DNA of 64,000 bases, taken from the NCBI GenBank assembly GCA_031288555.1, contig JAITRE010000019.1:1-64000 (forward strand), in the 5' to 3' direction. The notes beneath the pieces are model-generated. The model was not told where the DNA came from and did not search any database. It saw only the letters and a program-made list of their open reading frames with translations. Positions 9,457-18,078 of this stretch are shown one piece after another (positions within the stretch are counted from its first letter, which is position 1; the number at the start of each line of letters is the position of its first letter). The translations under genes were made by a program, and so were the position numbers. The DNA comes from Oscillospiraceae bacterium (GTDB lineage Bacteria > Bacillota > Clostridia > Oscillospirales > Acutalibacteraceae).

Positions 9457-9723
9457 TTACTTCTGAGCAAGGCAAGAAAGTTTGCAAATAAGTTTTGATT
9501 TTTTTCTTGCAGCTGCATTCTTATGAATTACACCTTTAGAAGCTGCTTTATCAATAGAACTAACAGCTTCCATCACAAAATTTTTACTTTCATTAGAACT
9601 AATATTTAAAGCAGTCTTAGCTTTCTTTATTTTCTTCTTTAAGGCAGAGTTTAAAGCCTTATTTCTGAGAGTTTTAACAGAAATTATTTTGACCCGCTTT
9701 TTTGCAGATTTAATATTTGGCAT
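9457..9723 (-). CDS. rpsT: ribosomal protein S20
   Basis: 88 aa with the family start MPNIKSAKKRVK, the Lys/Arg/Ala-rich helical body and the GVIHKNAAARKKSKL segment near residues 63-77. It binds 16S rRNA in the small subunit. Length is normal. It is the first gene of a run towards secA, but the 144-base gap leaves open whether they share a transcript. Confidence 0.97.
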   Translation of the reverse strand: MPNIKSAKKRVKIISVKTLRNKALNSALKKKIKKAKTALNISSNESKNFVMEAVSSIDKAASKGVIHKNAAARKKSKLICKLSCLAQK

Positions 9724-9837
9724 TTACTCGGCACTTCCTTACTTTAAAAATAATAATCGAAACCTTTAAAATCAAAATTAACAAAGTTTTTTAAACAGAT
9801 GTAAAACTCTCAAGCTTTGCCACTACTTAATGGTAGC

Positions 9838-9866
9838 ACACTAGTTTATTGTTTGCAACATGTCAA
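9838..9866 (-). promoter_or_regulatory. putative promoter for rpsT
   Basis: On the minus strand TTGACA (9866-9861), 17-base spacer, TAGTGT (9843-9838). It places the start of transcription about 105 bases before the rpsT ATG. Confidence 0.45.
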
Positions 9867-10002
9867 TAGCTTACATAGATATTTAATTTGTTTTTAAATT
9901 AATAGTTTTATTACCAGTCTTTTATTTTGACCAATTTATTTGTTTATTGGCAGAATTTTAAAATTTATTGTATTTTTTAGCTATTTTTAAGTTTTAGAAG
10001 TG

Positions 10003-10561
10003 CTATTTTTCTAATTCTGTATTTTGAGGATTATAGTTTCTATTGCTCCATCTCATAATTTCATTCTTCGATTTTTCGTTGATTTCTAAAATTTTTTTTC
10101 TTAAATTTCTGCTTCTATCTTGATAATCTTTCAAAATTTTTTTTAATTTTGAATTTTCTTCTTGTAATTTCATTATATATTCTCTTGCTTTACTTCTTCT
10201 ATTAGAATTAGTAGATATAGCACTAGGAAGTCTCTCTTTAGATTTCGTTTGAGAATTTGAATTTTCGCTAGTAGCGGAATCAGAAATTTTTTGACTTTTT
10301 TCTTTTTCTGACACAGATATTTGCTACTTTTTTCTTTTAATTTACTTATATTTTCTTTTTTATAAAATTTGTGTAATTTTTTAAAATGAAATTATATCCA
10401 TGTTTTTTAGCAAAAGGCATTAAATCATTACCATTATTTACAAATTCAATAGTTTGCTTACAAAGATAAGTAATTATTTGAGTATTTACCTCTGTGATTC
10501 TAATATTTTATTTTCTAAAGCCTTATTTTTTATTTGAGTCTACATAAAACTTTTTTTCCAT
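10003..10561 (-). pseudogene. decayed Nif11-leader protein gene with S/N/K-rich coiled-coil remnant
   Basis: Reading the minus strand from ATG 10559-10561, the frames give MEKKFYVDSN, then (shifted) NKALENKILESQ, then (shifted) a segment containing FVNNGNDLMPFAKKHGYNF and ending at a TAA. This matches the Nif11-type leader of the giant protein at 24232-28713, whose segment reads FITKGIIPLAKKNGYEF. No double-glycine end is left. Downstream, an open frame of 103 codons (10314-10003, GTG start with no ribosome site) is Ser/Asn/Lys-rich and then coiled coil (YIMKLQEENSKLKKILKDY), in the style of the giant protein after its leader. I read the whole as one broken gene; the 103-codon frame alone could still be expressed. 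Confidence 0.55.
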
Positions 10562-11109
10562 AATTAACTTTCTTTTTTGAAAAACGATTATAAAATTTTA
10601 AGTTTTGCTTTTATGCGATCAATTCTATATTTTATTAACAGTAAATTTTACAAAATGATTATCAAGATTTTAAACTAAAGGATTTTCAAATCATTTATTA
10701 AGAAAGCATGTAATATTTATTTAAATTAATTTTTTTAATATTAGTTAATTATTTTGAGTATAAATGTAGTTTATATAATTTTACAAATATAACAAGCTTT
10801 TTATATTTTTAGTAAGTATTGTATATTTTACGGTATAGAAAACATAAGTTTAATTTAAAATTTTAAGATATATTGTAGAAAATTAAAAATATATTATAAA
10901 AAAGTATTATTTTTAATTAATTACTCTTTTTATATATAACATAATTTAATTTAGAAAATTAAAGATGTTTAGTTTAAAAAGTGTATTAACTGTTTTTTGG
11001 CTATAAATTTTTGTGAATAATATAATTTTATTTAAGTTATTGTTTTTTTTTTGTTTTAATGTTATGATAATATAAATTTAAACATTTTTTAAAAAGAAGG
11101 AGAAAATTT
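10562..11109. other. AT-rich intergenic region
   Basis: About 550 bases of A/T runs between the decayed leader gene and the next surface protein. No gene, RNA or clear promoter is seen. Confidence 0.5.
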
Positions 11110-12321
11110 ATGAAGAATAAAGAAATTTTAAAAGGAAAAATAAGAGTTAGTAAATATTTGTCTGTAGTTTTAGCTATGTCGCTTGTTTTAACGATGAATT
11201 CAAGTATTCCAACGATTGCTTCGTTTGCTGTTCAAGGAGATTTAGCAAAGAAAAGCAATGATATAGATAATTTAGTATCAGAAATTGATTCGAAAAAAAA
11301 AAGATTATCATGTTTTTTAAAAAAATCTGAGACTTTAATTTCGAATGCGCTTGAAAATTTTAAAGAAGAGTTTGAGGATTATGAAAGTCTTGAGATTGAT
11401 GAAAACAAAATTAAGGTATTTAACAAAAAGTATGTTAAAGATTTGATTTTTTTATTAAATAATGAATTTAAAGAAGTTAAATTATTGACTTTGAGTGATA
11501 AAGGTGAAGACATAGAAAGTGTAAAAAAATTTGAAAAACTTAAAGAAGAAATCAAAAAAATTGAAGAAATTAATAAAAAAATCTCTTCTAACATTGACAA
11601 TGTTTGTATAGAAATATTAGAAGAAATTAAAAATTTGATATTTAAAACAATAGAATTAGCAGAAAAACAAATTAGTCTTATTGAAAAAGATCCTAATAAC
11701 AATTCTCAAGAACAACAACAATTAAAACAAAAAAATAATGAAAATATTTTAAAAATAAAAAAATTAATAAATGATTTACCTGATTTTGCTAAAAATTTTG
11801 CTAAAAATTTTTTAGAAAAAATAAGTACTACAATCGAAACAATAGAAGCGATGAAGAATAATATATTTTTTTCTACTATAGATATAAAAAGAATATTAAG
11901 TTATAACAAAAAAATGTTAGAAGAATGTAATGTGGAAATAGATATTTTGCATGATATACTTTTAATTAAAAATGATTATTCGAAGTTTTTTTCGAAGATT
12001 ATTGAAACTCTTACTGAAATTATAGGTGCAGGAAATAAAGAGTCTAGCTATTTATTAGCATTAAAAAATAAATTAGAAGGTCTTAAAGGGGAATATAGTT
12101 CCTTTAATAAAAATAATTTAGATTCAAATAAAAACGGCAACAAAGGAAACTTCAATTTTCTTGGAGGATCCGGTGGTAATGAAAAAAAGAGTAGCAAAAA
12201 AATACCAGGAACAGCTGTCAACTCAGAAAATAAGGGAATTTTTATAAGTTCTTTATTTGTTGGAGTTTTAGGTTTATTTTTTTCTAGACTTTGTTTTAAG
12301 AAAAGAAAACGTTGTTCATAA
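11110..12321 (+). CDS. secreted coiled-coil surface protein with C-terminal anchor
   Basis: 403 aa, preceded by AAGGAGAAA. A signal peptide (residues about 15-40, ending near IASFAVQ) leads into a long Lys/Glu-rich helical region (45-340). The C-terminus has IPGTAVNSEN near 365, a hydrophobic helix (GIFISSLFVGVLGLFFSRLCF) and a KKRKR tail: the layout of a sortase signal, with IPGTA in place of the PKTG seen in the two related proteins at 14.8 and 16.6 kb. The NSEN after the motif is shared with them. It may be a diverged member of the same set; no function is known. A strong terminator follows. Confidence 0.78.
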   Translation: MKNKEILKGKIRVSKYLSVVLAMSLVLTMNSSIPTIASFAVQGDLAKKSNDIDNLVSEIDSKKKRLSCFLKKSETLISNALENFKEEFEDYESLEIDENKIKVFNKKYVKDLIFLLNNEFKEVKLLTLSDKGEDIESVKKFEKLKEEIKKIEEINKKISSNIDNVCIEILEEIKNLIFKTIELAEKQISLIEKDPNNNSQEQQQLKQKNNENILKIKKLINDLPDFAKNFAKNFLEKISTTIETIEAMKNNIFFSTIDIKRILSYNKKMLEECNVEIDILHDILLIKNDYSKFFSKIIETLTEIIGAGNKESSYLLALKNKLEGLKGEYSSFNKNNLDSNKNGNKGNFNFLGGSGGNEKKSSKKIPGTAVNSENKGIFISSLFVGVLGLFFSRLCFKKRKRCS

Positions 12322-12341
12322 ATAAATTTTTAAAAATTTAA

Positions 12342-12381
12342 AAAATAGAGTATCTTTAGCTTTAAAGATACTCTATTTTTT
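12342..12381 (+). terminator. rho-independent terminator (usable in both directions)
   Basis: A long stem, AAATAGAGTATCTTTA with TAAAGATACTCTATTT, followed by a T run on the plus strand and preceded by A's that serve the minus strand. It separates the surface protein gene from the convergent SPFH gene. Confidence 0.88.
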
Positions 12382-12506
12382 ATAGTTTTTATTTTATAAA
12401 ACTTAGAAATTTAACATGAAAGGCTTATTTTAAATTTTATTTGATAAATAGTTTTTAAACAATAATTTTCAAACAATACACGTACACGCTTGCTTTAACG
12501 ATAATT

Positions 12507-13397
12507 TTATATTTCTTTAAGAGAAGACACTAAGCCTGCTAATGATTGAATTTCTGATGGTATAATAATTTTAGTAGCTTTGCCATTGGCTAATTTTTCA
12601 AGCGCTTCAAGGCTTTTAAGGGCGATTACTTTTTCTGTAGGAGCAGCGTCACTAAGCATTTTTAAACTGTTTGCGTAAGCTTTTTGTATTGATAAAATTG
12701 CCTCAGCTTCACCTTGCGCTTCGCGAATTTTCTTTTCTTTTACCGCTTCAGCTTCCAATATGGAGGCTTCTTTTTGACCTTGCGCAACAAGAATTCTACT
12801 GTGTTTTTCTCCCTCTGCATCTAATATTTTAGCTCTTCTCTCTCTTTCGGCTTTCATTTGTTTTTCCATGGACTCTTGGATTTCTCTTGGTGGCAAAATG
12901 TTTTTTAATTCAACACGATTTACCCTAATTCCCCATGGATCAGTAGCTTCGTCTAATATATTCCTAATTTTACTATTAATAACGTCCCTGGAAGTTAATG
13001 TATTATCAAGCTCAAGTTCACCTATTATATTACGAAGAGTTGTAGCCGATAAAGTTTCTATGGCAGAAATAGGGTGCTCAACGCCGTATACGTAAAGTTT
13101 AGGGTCAGTTATTTGAAAATAAACAACAGTGTCAATTTGCATAGTAACGTTGTCTTTCGTTATAACCGGTTGAGGAGGGAAATCAACCACTTGTTCTTTT
13201 AGAGAGACTTTACCAGCAATTTTGTCTAAAAACGGAAATTTTACATGTATTCCCGTTTCCCAAGTTTTTAAATAACTGCCTAATCTTTCAATAACGTTAG
13301 CGTGAGCTTGAGGAACTACAACGACCATGCGGGCAACGGTTATTATCAAAACTAATATCAAAAATAATAAAACATATAAACTTTGCAAAAAAATCAC
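12507..13397 (-). CDS. SPFH (stomatin/prohibitin) membrane protein
   Basis: 296 aa. One N-terminal membrane helix (about 3-22) followed by a band-7 domain (VVPQAHANVIERLGSYLKTW..., VEHPISAIETLSATTLRNIIGELELD, DPWGIRVNRVELKNILPP), then an Ala/Glu-rich coiled coil (AEREKRA..., EAEAVKEKKIREAQGEAEA). Similar to QmcA/YuaG-type proteins that form membrane microdomains. The NfeD gene lies 37 bases upstream, the usual operon pair. The GTG start sits directly against AAAGGAAA, so a TTG three codons later is equally possible. Confidence 0.92.
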   Translation of the reverse strand: MIFLQSLYVLLFLILVLIITVARMVVVVPQAHANVIERLGSYLKTWETGIHVKFPFLDKIAGKVSLKEQVVDFPPQPVITKDNVTMQIDTVVYFQITDPKLYVYGVEHPISAIETLSATTLRNIIGELELDNTLTSRDVINSKIRNILDEATDPWGIRVNRVELKNILPPREIQESMEKQMKAERERRAKILDAEGEKHSRILVAQGQKEASILEAEAVKEKKIREAQGEAEAILSIQKAYANSLKMLSDAAPTEKVIALKSLEALEKLANGKATKIIIPSEIQSLAGLVSSLKEI

Positions 13398-13434
13398 TTT
13401 CCTTTATTATAAAAAATTTTGTAAAACAACGTAT

Positions 13435-13869
13435 TTAAATTTTTATTCTACTTACTATTAATTTTACTCCTTTTATATTTTCTATCAAAACTTGTTCACC
13501 AGGCAAAATTATTTTTTCATTGCTTGACTTAGCACTCCATATTACGCCAGAAATGTTAACTTGTCCAGTTCCCTTTTTATTGTTTATTTCTACGACTACT
13601 TCTGCTTGTCTTCCCACAATCTTTTTAATATTAGTTTCTTCTTTTTTAAAATTCATTATTTTTTTTGAGACAAACTTCGCTATTATTAATGCAATTATAG
13701 AACTTACAATAAAAACTATTATTTGAATCATAGGATTAGGGCAAAAAATACTGCAGATTACAGCAGAAACTCCTGCAAGCGCAAACCATACACAGAATAT
13801 TTGGGCTGTTACAAAGTCAAGTACTATCATAATAGAAACGACAATTATCCAGAATATTGTATAGGACAT
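13435..13869 (-). CDS. NfeD-family membrane protein
   Basis: 144 aa. Two or three membrane helices (about 5-75) precede a C-terminal OB-fold-like domain (IVGRQAEVVVEINNKKGTGQVNISGVIWSA..., GEQVLIENIKGVKLIVSRI). This is the short NfeD form without the serine protease domain. It is the partner of the SPFH protein just downstream and is thought to help assemble or regulate it in the membrane. Confidence 0.9.
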   Translation of the reverse strand: MSYTIFWIIVVSIMIVLDFVTAQIFCVWFALAGVSAVICSIFCPNPMIQIIVFIVSSIIALIIAKFVSKKIMNFKKEETNIKKIVGRQAEVVVEINNKKGTGQVNISGVIWSAKSSNEKIILPGEQVLIENIKGVKLIVSRIKI

Positions 13870-13956
13870 ATAAAATAAAACACCTATCCTTTGTATGCTC
13901 TTTTTGTTTTTATTGCTGTGTTCATACCCTTATTATATTAATAACTTTTTAAAAAC

Positions 13957-14190
13957 TTAATCTGTTTTCAGGAATCTACCTTTAATTTTTATCTTATTTT
14001 CTACTAACAATTTAATTGCTTCATCAGTTTTATTTTGCAACACATAAACACAGTAACCACAACCGATTTTGTTATTATTTATTTTTTGCACAACACCTTT
14101 TATACCATTTTTTTCTAAAATATCTTTGCTTTTTAAAGCATTTGTGATAGATCCTACTAAAATTAAATATCCGAGCAGCTTCTAATCACT
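13957..14190 (-). pseudogene. DUF3343 gene with frameshift and no start codon
   Basis: The minus strand encodes LVGSITNALKSKDILEKNGI, then GCGYCVYVLQNK and EAIKLLVENKIKIKG, the pattern of the DUF3343 (Se/S carrier-like) family of about 75 aa. The expected start, (M)xYLILVGS, is split: TATTTAATT (YLI) is one base out of frame with the rest because the following T run has one extra T, and an in-frame TAA stands two codons before LVGS. No ATG, GTG or TTG is usable. It is either a fresh pseudogene or a homopolymer sequencing error. A ribosome-like GGAG remains upstream. Confidence 0.6.
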
Positions 14191-14456
14191 CCAACATCTT
14201 TAATAGATTAGCTTACATATATATTGTACAGTATATTATAAAATAAAATGTCAACAAATAGTTTAAGAGTAAATTGATTTACTACAGAAATTAATAACAT
14301 TTTCTTTAATTTTTCTATTTAAACTTTTTTATAAGTTAATTGCAGGTATTTTATTATTAGATTTTGTTGCTGTTTTTAAAGTTTATTTGTTAGAAATAGA
14401 ATATTTTAAAATTTCTCCTTTTCTAATAAATAGTTTGTTCAAATATAATAAATCTT
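14191..14456. other. AT-rich region after leader copy C
   Basis: Between the DUF3343 remnant and leader copy C. Copy C still ends in AAGGAGAAATTTT (minus strand, about 14410-14422) but the expected ATG and signal peptide of the surface protein are gone. I see no gene here, only the relic of a lost one. Confidence 0.5.
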
Positions 14457-14603
14457 ATAAAGTGCAAAGCTACAATTACTCAAATTATTTGTTTGAAATT
14501 TTATTAGTTTAGTATATTGAGCGCTTATGTAAATTTAAGTCAAACACACTAAGTCAAATATACTCTACCTATTAATTGTATAAAATAATATAAATTTTGT
14601 CAA
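14457..14603 (-). promoter_or_regulatory. promoter plus RNA leader, copy C (orphan)
   Basis: Minus-strand promoter TTGACA (14603-14598), 17-base spacer, TACAAT (14580-14575), then a leader that aligns along its length with copies A and B. The closing stem becomes GTAGAGTAT (14568-14560) with GCACTTTAT (14465-14457), and the inner hairpin GTGTTTG with TAAGCGC. Most substitutions against copies A and B change a Watson-Crick pair to G-U, so pairing is kept. The ribosome site survives but no surface-protein gene follows, so this is the relic of a third member. Confidence 0.6.
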
Positions 14604-14626
14604 GCAACTGTTGTTTAAATCAATAT

Positions 14627-14655
14627 AAACTTCTATCTTTAAATAGAAGTTTTGT
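14627..14655 (+). terminator. hairpin next to leader copy C
   Basis: AAACTTCTAT (14627-14636) pairs with ATAGAAGTTT (14643-14652) and is followed by TTGTTT. It looks like a plus-strand terminator but no plus-strand gene ends here. It could be part of the upstream region of copy C. Confidence 0.35.
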
Positions 14656-14752
14656 TTAATTATATTTTATGCTTTATTTTTAAAAAATTGCTTTAATATC
14701 TATATTTCTTATTAAAATAGTAGTAAAAAGTTTTTTATTAACGATTTGCAAA

Positions 14753-14783
14753 CAAAAAAACTACCTCCCAAGTGAGGTAGTTT
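14753..14783 (-). terminator. rho-independent terminator
   Basis: On the minus strand AAACTACCTC, loop ACTTGG, GAGGTAGTTT, then a run of T's. It follows the PKTG surface protein gene by 12 bases. The plus-strand relative of that gene ends in a similar hairpin at 18079-18106. Confidence 0.92.
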
Positions 14784-14794
14784 AGAATTTATTT

Positions 14795-15853
14795 TTAATT
14801 ATAAATTTCATCTAATTTTCTTTTTTTAAAGAAAAATTTAGATAAAAATAATCCAATCGCTGTAACTAATAAAGAAGAAGCTGCTAAAAAACTCCAGTTC
14901 TCTGAGTTAGAACCTGTCTTTGGTTTAGAAGATGAACCTTTATCGCTGTCTTTATTGTTAGCTTTGTAAGAAACATTGTTTTGCTGTTCCCCACCTTTAA
15001 GATTTACCTTTTGATTTTCTTTAAATTTTATTTGCAGTTTTTCTAAATTTTGAAGGCATTTAATTTTTTTCTCAAAAACTTCTTTTAAAAAATTTATTTG
15101 CGATATTGTTTCTTGTGATTTTTTTATTTCTTCAATATATTTAAGCATAGCTTTATTAAAGGCTTTTATGTCTTTTATAGCAAGAGAAGAGGCACCGCTT
15201 GAATATGTGTTTAATTTTGTGAAATCAGGATAGTTGTTTTCATTGCATTCTTCAAAATAATTTTTAAAATTCGGAAATATTTCTTTAAGCTCTAAATCTT
15301 CATTTGCACATTTTGCCATTATTATTAAATATTTTATTATTTGTGCTTTTTCTTCTACTGTATTAGAAATGTTTTCAAGTTGCTTTAATGTGATTTTTAT
15401 AAAATCTTTTAATTTTGATGTATCTGTATAATAACCGTCCGTTAATAATTGCGATTTTTCATTATAAGAAATTAAGTTTCCTAATATTTTTATTAGATTT
15501 TCTAAACATCCATTGTGTTCATTTAGATTGTTTATGTCTTTTGTCAACAAATTTAAAATTGTACCACTATTTTTTAAATCTTGTTCTAAGTCAAAAGGTT
15601 TTTCGTAGCTATTTTTAAATTCTTCAATTTTTTTCTTTAAATATTTATTAGAATTTTGTTCTAATTTTTCAAAAATGCTAAATATTTCATTTTCAAGCTT
15701 GTCAAGTTTCTGTTTTTCTTCTTCTATTTCCTTGTTAGAAACAGCATGCGAAGTAGTTGTTAAACCCGCTACCAAAACAGTTGATGCAACTAAAGTTGAG
15801 ATTAAGTGTTTAGCAACTGTTAATCTTTTCTTTGATTTAAAATTCTTTTTCAT
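14795..15853 (-). CDS. sortase-anchored coiled-coil surface protein (PKTG)
   Basis: 352 aa, with GGGAGAAA upstream. The signal peptide (about residues 12-38) ends TTTSHAVS. A Lys/Glu/Asn/Leu-rich helical region follows (40-290), then a Ser/Lys/Gly linker, the sorting motif KPKTG at about 310-314, a hydrophobic helix and the tail FFFKKRKLDEIYN. PKTG suits a class B sortase, and one is encoded at 42880-43668. It is the paralogue of 16647-18014 in the opposite orientation: signal peptide, C-terminus, promoter, leader and terminator all match. Function unknown; a wall-bound filament or host-contact protein is an inference. Confidence 0.85.
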   Translation of the reverse strand: MKKNFKSKKRLTVAKHLISTLVASTVLVAGLTTTSHAVSNKEIEEEKQKLDKLENEIFSIFEKLEQNSNKYLKKKIEEFKNSYEKPFDLEQDLKNSGTILNLLTKDINNLNEHNGCLENLIKILGNLISYNEKSQLLTDGYYTDTSKLKDFIKITLKQLENISNTVEEKAQIIKYLIIMAKCANEDLELKEIFPNFKNYFEECNENNYPDFTKLNTYSSGASSLAIKDIKAFNKAMLKYIEEIKKSQETISQINFLKEVFEKKIKCLQNLEKLQIKFKENQKVNLKGGEQQNNVSYKANNKDSDKGSSSKPKTGSNSENWSFLAASSLLVTAIGLFLSKFFFKKRKLDEIYN

Positions 15854-15898
15854 TAAAATTTCTCCCTTTAATTTGTTTTATTAAAAATAATAAATTTT

Positions 15899-16046
15899 GT
15901 AAAGTATAAAGCTAACAACTATTTAAATTATTTATTTGAAATTTTATTAGCTCAGTGTATTGAGTGCTTATGTAGATTTAAGTTAAGCACAGTAAATTAA
16001 ACATACTTTACTTTCTAATTATATAAAATAATACAAATTTTGTCAA
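15899..16046 (-). promoter_or_regulatory. promoter plus structured RNA leader, copy B
   Basis: Minus-strand TTGACA (16046-16041), 17-base spacer, TATAAT (16023-16018): a perfect sigma-A consensus. The transcript should begin near 16011 with GTAAAGTAT, which pairs with ATACTTTAC at 15907-15899 to close a leader of about 113 nt; GTGCTTA and TAAGCAC form an inner hairpin. About 35 bases further is the ribosome site of the PKTG gene. Confidence 0.75.
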
Positions 16047-16098
16047 GTAACTGTTTTTTTATTTTATATAAACTGCCATTTTTAAATAAATTTCTGTT

Positions 16099-16403
16099 TG
16101 ATTATATTTTAAACTGTAAAAAATTGTTTATAATTTTATGTTTTATCTGTTTAAAATTTATTTTTTATTGACAAAGTTTTTTGTTTAAGGAAAGTATCAG
16201 TTGTTATTTTAGTAACATTTGAGTTGTCTGAAATATTCCATTAGTTTTTTATTATTTATTAAAAAAATTTATTAGAATTTATTATTGTTAAAATTCAGAA
16301 CGAAAACTTTTTTATACTATTTAATAAATAAATTAAAGAAAATAAAAAAGATGATATATATATTAAAGTAATTTTAAGAGATAAATAAAGTATTTAAATA
16401 TAA
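16099..16403. other. spacer between inverted repeat arms
   Basis: About 305 bases of AT-rich DNA between the two divergent promoters. No gene or recognisable site is seen; any shared regulator site for both promoters would lie here. Confidence 0.4.
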
Positions 16404-16458
16404 ATAAACAGAAATTTATTTTAAAATAGCAGTTTATATTAGTTAAAATAACGATTAC

Positions 16459-16605
16459 TTGACAAAATTTGTATTATTTTATATAATTAGAAAGTAAAGT
16501 ATGTTTAATTTACTGTGCTTAACTTAAATCTACATAAGCACTTAATACACTGAGCTAATAAAATTTCAAATAAATAATTTAAATAGTTGTAGCTTTATAC
16601 TTTAC
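16459..16605 (+). promoter_or_regulatory. promoter plus structured RNA leader, copy A
   Basis: TTGACA (16459-16464), 17-base spacer, TATAAT (16482-16487). The expected start, near 16494, coincides with GTAAAGTAT (16494-16502), which pairs perfectly with ATACTTTAC (16597-16605). Inside, GTGCTTA (16515-16521) pairs with TAAGCAC (16535-16541). The ribosome site AAAGGGAG follows about 25 bases later. The nearly unchanged leader in copies A and B and the pairing kept in the drifted copy C argue for a functional RNA structure; no known family is recognised. Confidence 0.75.
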
Positions 16606-16646
16606 AAAATTTGTTATTTTTAAACAAATTAAAGGGAGAAATTTAA

Positions 16647-18014
16647 ATGAAAAATAATTTTAAAGCAAAAAGAAGAAAATTAATAGCTGCTAAACATTTA
16701 ACCTCGGTTTTAGTCGCGTCAACTATTTTAACAGCAGGTTTGACAACTACTTCACATGCTGTTTCTGACAGGAAGACTTTAAAAACAGCAATAGACTTTA
16801 ACAATGACAAAATGCAGCAATTAGCTTATGAAAAAGAAAAAATAGAGAAGAAAATAAAAATAGAAAAACAGGAAATTGCCAAGCTTAAAAAAGAGATATT
16901 TGATAATTTAAAAATTTTAAAACAAAGTTCGTCCAAAGATTTAAATGAAAAAATTAAAGAATTTGAAAATAACTTGAAAAAACCTTCGGACTTTCAAAAA
17001 GTTTTAAACGATAATAGTGAAATTTTAAACTTGTTGAAAGCAAGAACTGATAAGCTAGACGAACGCAATAGACATTTAATAGAGCTAATAAAAATATTAG
17101 AAGAAATAATTGGTTTTGAAGGTGCAACATTAGCGCAAAATCCACTGCATAGCTATTATTACAATGACCTCAATAATAATTTAGAACCTTTTATAACAGA
17201 TATTTTAAGAAATTTTGAAAATATTCCTAATACACCTGATACAGAGGAAATAAAAAAACAAATAATAGAATATTTAATAATAATGGTAAAATGTTCAGTC
17301 AATGCTATGACAACAATTGATATAATTTTTTCGAAATATCAAAAGTATCTTCAAAATTTTAATAACAATATTTATTCTTCCTTTTTAATATCAGACCCAA
17401 ATAACAACAATAATTGCCAGTTAAAAAACAAAGACGATTTTAAAAAAGATATGATTAAATATATAAATCAAAAAATACAAGAAGCGCAATTACAACAAAA
17501 CCAAATAATGGAGTTACAAACTTTATTACAAAATTTTGAAGACATAACAAAACTTCTACAAGAAAAAGCTACACACCTTCAAAATTTAGAAAAACTAAAA
17601 AAAGAACTTAAAAAAAATCAACAAGAGTTAGATGAAATGATAGATCAAAAAGATATGTTAAGTTTTCTTTATTCTGATCAAAAGTCTTCTGACCAAGAAA
17701 ATGTAAGCCTTAAAGGTGGTAATCAGCAAAATGGTTCTAATAACAACGATGATGATTCTAAGGTAGCTCAAAACCAAAAAGAAAAAGATCTTGATAATAA
17801 TAAGAAAGAAATAGATAATAAAAAATATAATACTGTTCCTTGCAAGGCTAATGGTAAGGGAGGCGGAGATAAAGGTTCATCTAAACCAAAGACAGGTGTT
17901 AGCTCAGAGAACTGGAGTTTTTTAGCAGCTTCTTTTTTATCAGTTGCAGCGATTGGATTGTTTTTATCTAAGTTCTTCTTTAAAAAAAGAAAGCTAGACG
18001 AAATTTCTAACTAA
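16647..18014 (+). CDS. sortase-anchored coiled-coil surface protein (PKTG), long paralogue
   Basis: 455 aa. Signal peptide about residues 14-40 (LTSVLVASTILTAGLTTTSH), then a long helical, Lys/Glu/Gln-rich region with several coiled-coil stretches (45-350), an Asn/Asp/Lys-rich linker, the sorting motif KPKTG at about 413-417, hydrophobic helix and FFFKKRKLDEISN. It equals the 352-aa paralogue plus an extra N-terminal coiled coil (about 50-85) and a longer linker (about 330-410). Both ends are nearly identical to the paralogue while the middle has diverged, which suggests either gene conversion of the ends or fast change of the exposed part. Confidence 0.86.
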   Translation: MKNNFKAKRRKLIAAKHLTSVLVASTILTAGLTTTSHAVSDRKTLKTAIDFNNDKMQQLAYEKEKIEKKIKIEKQEIAKLKKEIFDNLKILKQSSSKDLNEKIKEFENNLKKPSDFQKVLNDNSEILNLLKARTDKLDERNRHLIELIKILEEIIGFEGATLAQNPLHSYYYNDLNNNLEPFITDILRNFENIPNTPDTEEIKKQIIEYLIIMVKCSVNAMTTIDIIFSKYQKYLQNFNNNIYSSFLISDPNNNNNCQLKNKDDFKKDMIKYINQKIQEAQLQQNQIMELQTLLQNFEDITKLLQEKATHLQNLEKLKKELKKNQQELDEMIDQKDMLSFLYSDQKSSDQENVSLKGGNQQNGSNNNDDDSKVAQNQKEKDLDNNKKEIDNKKYNTVPCKANGKGGGDKGSSKPKTGVSSENWSFLAASFLSVAAIGLFLSKFFFKKRKLDEISN

Positions 18015-18078
18015 AAATAAAATTTCTAATTAAAAACAAAGTAATTTTAAAAATAAATTTTAGGGTTTAAAATGACGT

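Larger units (their letters stand above)
15897..16640. repeat. inverted repeat between the two PKTG genes
   Basis: About 200 bases at 15897-16098 recur as a near-perfect reverse complement at about 16404-16640. The arms hold promoter, leader RNA and ribosome site of the two divergent genes. Continued similarity through the signal peptide and C-terminal coding parts and the terminators shows that a whole transcription unit was copied head to head. No transposase or target duplication is seen. Confidence 0.85.
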
